Shown here: positions 1 to 6,027 of the stretch, in pieces
How positions within the stretch are numbered: position 1 is the first letter of the stretch
Layout of the letters: the number at the start of each line of letters is the position of its first letter
Origin: Chitinophagaceae bacterium
Lineage (GTDB): Bacteria; Bacteroidota; Bacteroidia; Chitinophagales; Chitinophagaceae
NCBI GenBank assembly: GCA_003455235.1
Contig: DMRT01000076.1
Coordinates: forward strand, 1-6,027
Length of the DNA stretch: 6,027 nt
Reading direction: 5' to 3'
The notes under the pieces: generated by a model
Told to the model about the DNA's origin: nothing
Database searches by the model: none
What the model saw: the letters and a program-made list of their open reading frames with translations, nothing else
Position numbers and translations under genes: made by a program

Positions 1-632
1 TACCCGAATACAAAATGTATGTTTATACCGCTGATACACTTACTTTCAGTATGAATGTTATTGTGGGCACTGCTGCAAACAGCACCGTTATTTTTTCGGG
101 TAACGTGAAAAATATAGTGTTCAGCCCATATTGGAAAGTGCCGGTAAAGATTGTGAAAAATGAAATTATACCGGGTATAAGAAAGAACCCCAATTACCTT
201 GCCACGCACAATATGGAACGTATTGGCGGCAGTGATAGTTTGCCCTCAATACGTCAGAAACCCGGACCTTCCAATTCGCTTGGCCGTGTAAAATTTTTGT
301 TCCCCAATAACTACGATATTTATTTTCACGATACACCCAACCGTAACCTGTTCAGTGCCTCCAGCCGCAGTTTCAGTCATGGTTGCATACGTGTAGGCGA
401 GCCCAAACATCTTGCCCAATACCTGCTGCGCAACGATACAGTCTGGACAGATTACAGGATGGATACCGCCATGAACAACAGCAAAGAAACATGGGTAACA
501 TTAAAAAAACCGGTACCGGTTGTTATTGCTTATTTTACCGCATGGGCCGATAAAAATGGCGTACTCAATTTTAGAAAAGACATTTACGGCCACGATGCAA
601 AACTTGCTGACAAGTTATTTGTAAAGCAATAG
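1..632 (+). CDS. YcbB/LdtD-like L,D-transpeptidase, C-terminal part (5' end outside window)
   Basis: Enzymes of this family form 3-3 cross-links in peptidoglycan or attach proteins to it, working outside the inner membrane with a catalytic cysteine. The frame is open to the left edge and reads ...PEYK before the first ATG at 15; the full stretch PEYKMYVY matches the start of the family's catalytic domain, so that ATG is internal and the gene starts upstream. Counting from it, the YkuD catalytic motif is complete: His105 in FHDTP, then SHGC with His122 and catalytic Cys124, followed by IRV. The segment between, with NPNYLATHNM and GPSNSLGRVKFLFPN, corresponds to the extended substrate-capping region of the YcbB/LdtD branch rather than short ErfK-type enzymes. 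The tail PVPVVIAYFTAW...FRKDIYGHD is also typical of that branch. Any signal peptide and peptidoglycan-binding domain would lie outside the window. It ends with TAG. Family is sure from motifs; the exact cross-link type is inference. Confidence 0.93.
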   Translation, partial: PEYKMYVYTADTLTFSMNVIVGTAANSTVIFSGNVKNIVFSPYWKVPVKIVKNEIIPGIRKNPNYLATHNMERIGGSDSLPSIRQKPGPSNSLGRVKFLFPNNYDIYFHDTPNRNLFSASSRSFSHGCIRVGEPKHLAQYLLRNDTVWTDYRMDTAMNNSKETWVTLKKPVPVVIAYFTAWADKNGVLNFRKDIYGHDAKLADKLFVKQ

Positions 633-853
633 AATTAATATTTTTCACACATTTATTTTATTTAAAAAATACAATTGTCAACCAGGGCAGGCGCATATTA
701 ATTTAGCCTTTGTTGCATCGCACACCTGTACTATATAGCAATAAGCAGCAAAGCGAAGAGGCTGCATACCTCAAAAATTTCTCATTTACTTACTTCAGGC
801 TCTTTTCTCTTTTAGCGCCGCTGTAAAAAAAATCATCAAACAAAAAAAGTCCT

Positions 854-860
854 TATCTTG
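854..860 (+). promoter_or_regulatory. possible -7 element for glpK (weak)
   Basis: TATCTTG lies 19 bases before the glpK ATG and resembles the Bacteroidota -7 box TAnnTTTG with one T missing. No TTTG-like -33 element is visible at the usual distance upstream; the region there is poly-A rich. A second near-match, TAGCCTTTG at 704-712, has one extra base in the spacer and would give a leader of roughly 160 bases. Either could drive glpK-glpF; neither is strong. Confidence 0.25.
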
Positions 861-879
861 AAACCCAAACGATTGCTTC

Positions 880-2376
880 ATGGAAAAATTCATTCTCTCC
901 TTCGACCAGGGCACAACCAGTTCCCGTGCCATTGTATTTGATAAAAAAGGAAGTATCATATCTGTTGCACAAAAAGAATTTACACAAATATTTCCACAGC
1001 CCGGCTGGGTAGAGCATGATGCCAATGAAATATGGAGCACACAACTTGGTGTAGCCGCAGAAGCTGTTTCCCAGGCAGGGCTGGCCTTTAAAAATATTGC
1101 GGCAATTGGCATTACCAACCAGCGCGAAACAACTGTAGTGTGGGATAAACAAACAGGTACACCCATTCACAATGCGATCGTTTGGCAAGACAGGAGAACA
1201 GCCACCTACTGCGATCATTTAAAACTGCAGGGTTACCTGCAACCCATACAACGAAAAACAGGGTTGATCATCGATGCCTATTTCTCCGCTACAAAACTTA
1301 AATGGATTTTAGACAATGTGCCCGGTGCCAGAGATAAAGCCGCAGCCGGTAACTTATGTTTCGGTACTATAGATACATGGCTGTTGTGGAAGCTTACAAA
1401 GGGAGAAGTTCACGCCACCGATGTAAGCAATGCTTCAAGAACAATGCTTTACAATATACATGAATTAAAATGGGATGAAGAACTGCTTGAACTGATGGAT
1501 ATACCAAAAAACATTTTGCCTGAAGTGCGCAGCAGCAGCGAAATATATGGTTACACACGTAATATTCTTACAGCCGAAAATATACCGGTTGCAGGTATTG
1601 CCGGCGATCAGCAGGCGGCTTTGTTCGGGCAAATGTGCACGCAGTCCGGCATGGTAAAAAATACGTATGGCACCGGTTGCTTTATGCTGATGAATACCGG
1701 GAATAAGCCGGTGGTATCAAAAAATAACCTGTTAACGACCGTTGCGTGGAAAGTGAATGGCATTACCGAGTATGCACTGGAGGGAAGTGTGTTTATTGCC
1801 GGGGCAGTGGTGCAGTGGTTGCGGGATGGGTTGGGCATCATCAAACATTCCAAAGAAGTGGAGGCGCTGGCCACATCGGTTGATGCGGCCGATGGCGTTT
1901 ATGTGGTTCCGGCCTTTGCCGGACTGGGCGCTCCTTACTGGAACCAGTATGCAAAAGGAACCATCGTGGGAATAACCAGGGGAACATCAGCTGCACATAT
2001 AGCAAGAGCATCCCTGGAAAGCATCGCCTATCAAACGATGGATGTACTGAATGCCATGGAAGCAGATTCGGGAATATCAATAAGGGAATTGCGTGTGGAT
2101 GGAGGTGCAACGGCTAATAATTTACTGATGCAGTTTCAGGCGGATATATTGGCTACAAAGGTTGTTCGCCCGCAGGTAACCGAAACAACTGCTTTGGGTG
2201 CTGCCTATCTTGCCGGGCTTGCCGTTGGTTACTGGAGCGATGTTGGCGAGATACAGAAGCAATGGCAGGTGGATGCCGCATTCAATTCGGCAATGCCTGC
2301 AGAGCAACAGGCTGCTCTGAAAAAAGGGTGGCAGCGGGCGGTGAAGTCGGCCATTGCGTGGGCGGATGATAAATAA
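880..2376 (+). CDS. glpK: glycerol kinase
   Basis: This cytoplasmic enzyme phosphorylates glycerol with ATP to sn-glycerol 3-phosphate, trapping it in the cell. The 498 residues match the full family length (about 500). The N-terminal FGGY domain carries the phosphate-binding DQGTTSSR at residues 9-16, the glycerol-binding NQRET (Arg82, Glu83) and the FGGY signature YFSATKLKW with Tyr134. The C-terminal domain starts near GIAGDQQAA with catalytic base Asp243, followed by TYGTG and the nucleotide-side VDGGATANN at 406-414. The ATG at 880 gives the normal N-terminus; no Shine-Dalgarno is seen, as is common in Bacteroidota. Compared from memory with E. coli GlpK, the fructose-1,6-bisphosphate loop (GGTR) is replaced by TAEN around 231-234, and the IIA-Glc-binding segment near the C-terminus is replaced by an Ala/Gln-rich stretch. 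The loop also lacks the histidine phosphorylated in Gram-positive enzymes. glpF follows 32 bases downstream, probably in the same transcript. Confidence 0.98.
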   Translation: MEKFILSFDQGTTSSRAIVFDKKGSIISVAQKEFTQIFPQPGWVEHDANEIWSTQLGVAAEAVSQAGLAFKNIAAIGITNQRETTVVWDKQTGTPIHNAIVWQDRRTATYCDHLKLQGYLQPIQRKTGLIIDAYFSATKLKWILDNVPGARDKAAAGNLCFGTIDTWLLWKLTKGEVHATDVSNASRTMLYNIHELKWDEELLELMDIPKNILPEVRSSSEIYGYTRNILTAENIPVAGIAGDQQAALFGQMCTQSGMVKNTYGTGCFMLMNTGNKPVVSKNNLLTTVAWKVNGITEYALEGSVFIAGAVVQWLRDGLGIIKHSKEVEALATSVDAADGVYVVPAFAGLGAPYWNQYAKGTIVGITRGTSAAHIARASLESIAYQTMDVLNAMEADSGISIRELRVDGGATANNLLMQFQADILATKVVRPQVTETTALGAAYLAGLAVGYWSDVGEIQKQWQVDAAFNSAMPAEQQAALKKGWQRAVKSAIAWADDK

Positions 2377-2408
2377 TTGATTATTTTTCGGTAATAATAA
2401 ACTTGCTT

Positions 2409-3116
2409 ATGAATAACTTTCTCTTTGAACTCATCGGAACCGCTTTCCTTATTATATTGGGTGATGGCGTGGTTGCCAATGTAGTACTTAACAAAACCAA
2501 GGGTAATAATGGCGGATGGATTGTCATCACCTTTGGATGGGCCATTGCCGTTTTTGTAGGGGTATACATATCTGCTGCACAAAGCGGCGCTCATTTGAAT
2601 CCTGCTGTCAGCATTGCACTGGCAACAGCTGGAAAATTTGCATGGGCCGATGTGCCGATGTACATAGCCGGTCAATTCGCCGGCGCCATGCTGGGTGCTT
2701 CAGCGGTTTGGCTTGCCTACAAAAAACATTTTGATGAAACCACCGATGCAGACGCCAAACTGGCTGTGTTCTGCAATAGTCCGGCCATAAGAAATACCCC
2801 TTTTAATTTACTTACGGAGATCATCGGAACATTTGTGCTCGTATTCGGTGTGTTCCATATCACCGGTGCGGATGTTAAACTGGGCTCCCTCGATGCATTA
2901 CCGGTAGCATTGCTGGTTTTGGGCATTGGTTTGTCACTGGGTGGCCCTACCGGTTATGCCATTAACCCGGCCCGTGACCTCGGACCCCGGATCATGCATT
3001 TCATCTTACCGATAAAAGACAAGCGTGACAGTGACTGGGGATATAGCTGGATAACCGTTGCAGGCCCGGTAATTGGAGGCCTGATCGCTGCGCTGGTTTT
3101 TAAAGCGATGAATTAA
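2409..3116 (+). CDS. glpF: MIP-family glycerol uptake facilitator (aquaglyceroporin)
   Basis: This inner-membrane channel lets glycerol diffuse into the cell, where the adjacent glycerol kinase traps it. The 235 residues hold the duplicated MIP fold with six hydrophobic spans and both half-helix motifs, NPA at 64-66 (SGAHLNPAV) and NPA at 186-188 (GYAINPARD). Several positions mark the glycerol rather than the water branch: filter residues Trp44, Gly174 and Arg189 match E. coli Trp48, Gly191 and Arg206, and Asp190 and Arg194 (NPARDLGPR) are the aquaglyceroporin-type residues after the second NPA. The third aromatic position is Tyr183 where E. coli has Phe200. I chose the ATG at 2409; an in-frame TTG two codons earlier is less likely. 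No Shine-Dalgarno is visible. The gap to glpK is 32 bases without a terminator-like hairpin, which supports co-transcription. Its TAA overlaps the stop of the convergent downstream gene. Confidence 0.96.
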   Translation: MNNFLFELIGTAFLIILGDGVVANVVLNKTKGNNGGWIVITFGWAIAVFVGVYISAAQSGAHLNPAVSIALATAGKFAWADVPMYIAGQFAGAMLGASAVWLAYKKHFDETTDADAKLAVFCNSPAIRNTPFNLLTEIIGTFVLVFGVFHITGADVKLGSLDALPVALLVLGIGLSLGGPTGYAINPARDLGPRIMHFILPIKDKRDSDWGYSWITVAGPVIGGLIAALVFKAMN

Positions 3117-4249
3117 TTGTTGTCAAATTCCAGGTCGGCAAGGATGGGATAGTGATCCGAATACGGCACTTCGATTTTATGATACTGCGTCACATCAAAT
3201 TTTTTATCAGCCAGTATATAATCAATACGCAGGGTGGGAGAAATGATGCGTAATGTTTTCCCAAAGCCTGCTCCTTTTTTCAGGAAGGCATCCTGCAGGT
3301 TTCCCTTCGCTGTAAAATAAGAGTAAGAATTCGGCACGTCATTGAAGTCGCCGCAAACCACCACAGGGTGCGGACTAGCTTTTACCTTCTGATTAATCAG
3401 CTCCGCCTGTCCGGATCTTTTCACATACGCATTGCGCAACCGGTATGCAATGGCTTTGGAACCGGCAAGACTAGCTTTGGTTGGATTTTTCAGGTCATGC
3501 AGCGCCTGGTAATGCGAATCCTCGAACATTACCGACTGAAGATGTGCACTGAATACCCGTACAGTCTCATCATTCACTTTCACATCGGCATAAATAACTG
3601 GTTCCGCAAAATCATCGTAGTTGTAGAAAAAATGCGCCGTGTCGGTAATCGGGTATTTTGAAATGATAGCCACAGCGGTGATGATGGTGCTCTTATAGAT
3701 CCGGTAGGTGTAATGGGTTTGAACAAAATAGCTGTACTTGTAGCCGCTTTCCTGCAAGGCAGGCGGTATCGTATCCTGTATTTTTTTGTTTTTCAGGTAA
3801 ACATATTCCTGGAGGCACACCACATCGGCATTGCTTTTTTTAATCACGTCGGTCATCTCTTCTTGGTAATCGGCTTTCTTGCCATCCGACCGGTTCGATC
3901 CACCCCAGTTGGAGAGATTCCAGGTGAGTACCCGTAAAGTTCCGGCCGGCTTCGTTTCTGTGAATTTCTTTGGAAAATGAAAGCTGAACATGACCGATAC
4001 CTGCTGCCAGCTCAATACTAAAACTATCAAGCATACCCACGCCCATCCGGAGCGCCGGAATGTCCAGTAAACAAAAAAACAGGTGACTACCAGGAAAAGC
4101 AGGGGAAAAGCGAGACCGAGCATGGCAATAAACCACGATTTTCCCGAATTAATGAAGGGAACGAGGCAGGCCATCAGGTAAAGAATAACCGCCACCAGGT
4201 TGGCACTGATAAATGCGATCCGGAAGAACCTTTTTAGCCTGGGAAGCAT
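3113..4249 (-). CDS. membrane-anchored endonuclease/exonuclease/phosphatase (EEP) family protein
   Basis: EEP-fold enzymes are metal-dependent hydrolases of phosphodiester or phosphomonoester bonds in DNA, phospholipids or inositol phosphates; the substrate here cannot be told from sequence. The 378 residues begin with a basic MLPRLKRFFR and three hydrophobic spans at about 11-33, 39-62 and 69-90. The EEP domain follows from about 104 to the end. All key positions are present: Asn111 in TWNLS, Glu148 in LQEY, His236 in SAHLQS, Asp301 and Asn303 in GDFNDVP, Asp343 in RIDYIL, and Asp365-His366 in SDHYP. With the basic N-terminus and the Arg-Arg loop between spans 2 and 3 both cytoplasmic, the positive-inside rule puts the catalytic domain in the periplasm. 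It is transcribed alone, converging on glpF and diverging from atpD. A weak -7-like TAGTTTCA sits on the minus strand at 4265-4272. Family assignment is strong; cellular role is unknown. Confidence 0.93.
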   Translation of the reverse strand: MLPRLKRFFRIAFISANLVAVILYLMACLVPFINSGKSWFIAMLGLAFPLLFLVVTCFFVYWTFRRSGWAWVCLIVLVLSWQQVSVMFSFHFPKKFTETKPAGTLRVLTWNLSNWGGSNRSDGKKADYQEEMTDVIKKSNADVVCLQEYVYLKNKKIQDTIPPALQESGYKYSYFVQTHYTYRIYKSTIITAVAIISKYPITDTAHFFYNYDDFAEPVIYADVKVNDETVRVFSAHLQSVMFEDSHYQALHDLKNPTKASLAGSKAIAYRLRNAYVKRSGQAELINQKVKASPHPVVVCGDFNDVPNSYSYFTAKGNLQDAFLKKGAGFGKTLRIISPTLRIDYILADKKFDVTQYHKIEVPYSDHYPILADLEFDNN

Positions 4250-4321
4250 GCACGAATTTTTAAATGAAACTAAGGAATTTATCGATTAACGAAGGCCCGT
4301 TTACATATCGTATATGGCTAA

Positions 4322-6027
<1,706 letters not shown>

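Noticed and set aside
654..671. A/T-only inverted repeat TATTTT...AAAATA after the L,D-transpeptidase as a terminator
   Set aside because: The stem has six A-T pairs only, no G+C core, and is expected by chance in such A+T-rich DNA.
671..678. Palindrome ACAATTGT as an operator for glpK
   Set aside because: It is a single 8-base palindrome more than 200 bases from the start codon, with no second copy.
795..1218. Two overlapping minus-strand open frames over the start of glpK
   Set aside because: They are antisense to the conserved glpK N-terminus and rich in Cys/Phe as expected for shadow frames; no motif is visible.
2398..2405. TAAACTTG as a separate -7 box for glpF
   Set aside because: It ends three bases before the ATG and would give an essentially leaderless mRNA; co-transcription with glpK is simpler.
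2229..2675. Minus-strand open frame of 148 codons spanning the glpK-glpF junction
   Set aside because: It is antisense to conserved parts of both genes and shows no recognisable domain.

Overview
The window reads as ordinary chromosomal DNA from a member of the Bacteroidota, most likely Chitinophagia/Chitinophagaceae-like. The lines of evidence are a perfect Bacteroidota -7 promoter box (TACCTTTG) ahead of atpD, no clear Shine-Dalgarno sequence at any start, an ATP synthase beta subunit with extra segments compared with the E. coli protein, and A+T-rich gaps with short-period repeats. The family-level placement is inference from general resemblance, not from a search.

Layout from left to right. 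(1) Positions 1-632, + strand: the C-terminal part of a YcbB/LdtD-like L,D-transpeptidase, a cell-wall cross-linking enzyme whose 5' end lies outside the window. (2) Positions 633-879: a 247-base A+T-rich gap holding only weak promoter-like motifs. (3) Positions 880-3116, + strand: a two-gene glycerol uptake unit, glpK (glycerol kinase) and, 32 bases later, glpF (glycerol facilitator). (4) Positions 3113-4249, - strand: a membrane-anchored endonuclease/exonuclease/phosphatase (EEP) family protein that converges on glpF; the two stop codons overlap in the tetranucleotide TTAA. (5) Positions 4250-4444: a divergent intergenic region with a G+C-rich imperfect hairpin, a tandem heptamer and the atpD promoter. 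(6) Positions 4445-5950, + strand: atpD, the catalytic beta subunit of F1 ATP synthase. (7) Positions 5947-6027: an imperfect inverted repeat built of about 8-base units, reaching the window edge.

GlpF would let glycerol cross the inner membrane and GlpK would trap it as glycerol-3-phosphate; no glycerol-3-phosphate dehydrogenase or regulator is inside the window. The other genes have no evident functional link to this pair or to each other. I found no mobile element, CRISPR array, RNA gene or convincing novel system. The points most worth a second look are the octamer inverted repeat after atpD, the loss of known allosteric-site residues in GlpK, the probable periplasmic placement of the EEP enzyme, and the promoter that fixes the atpD start.
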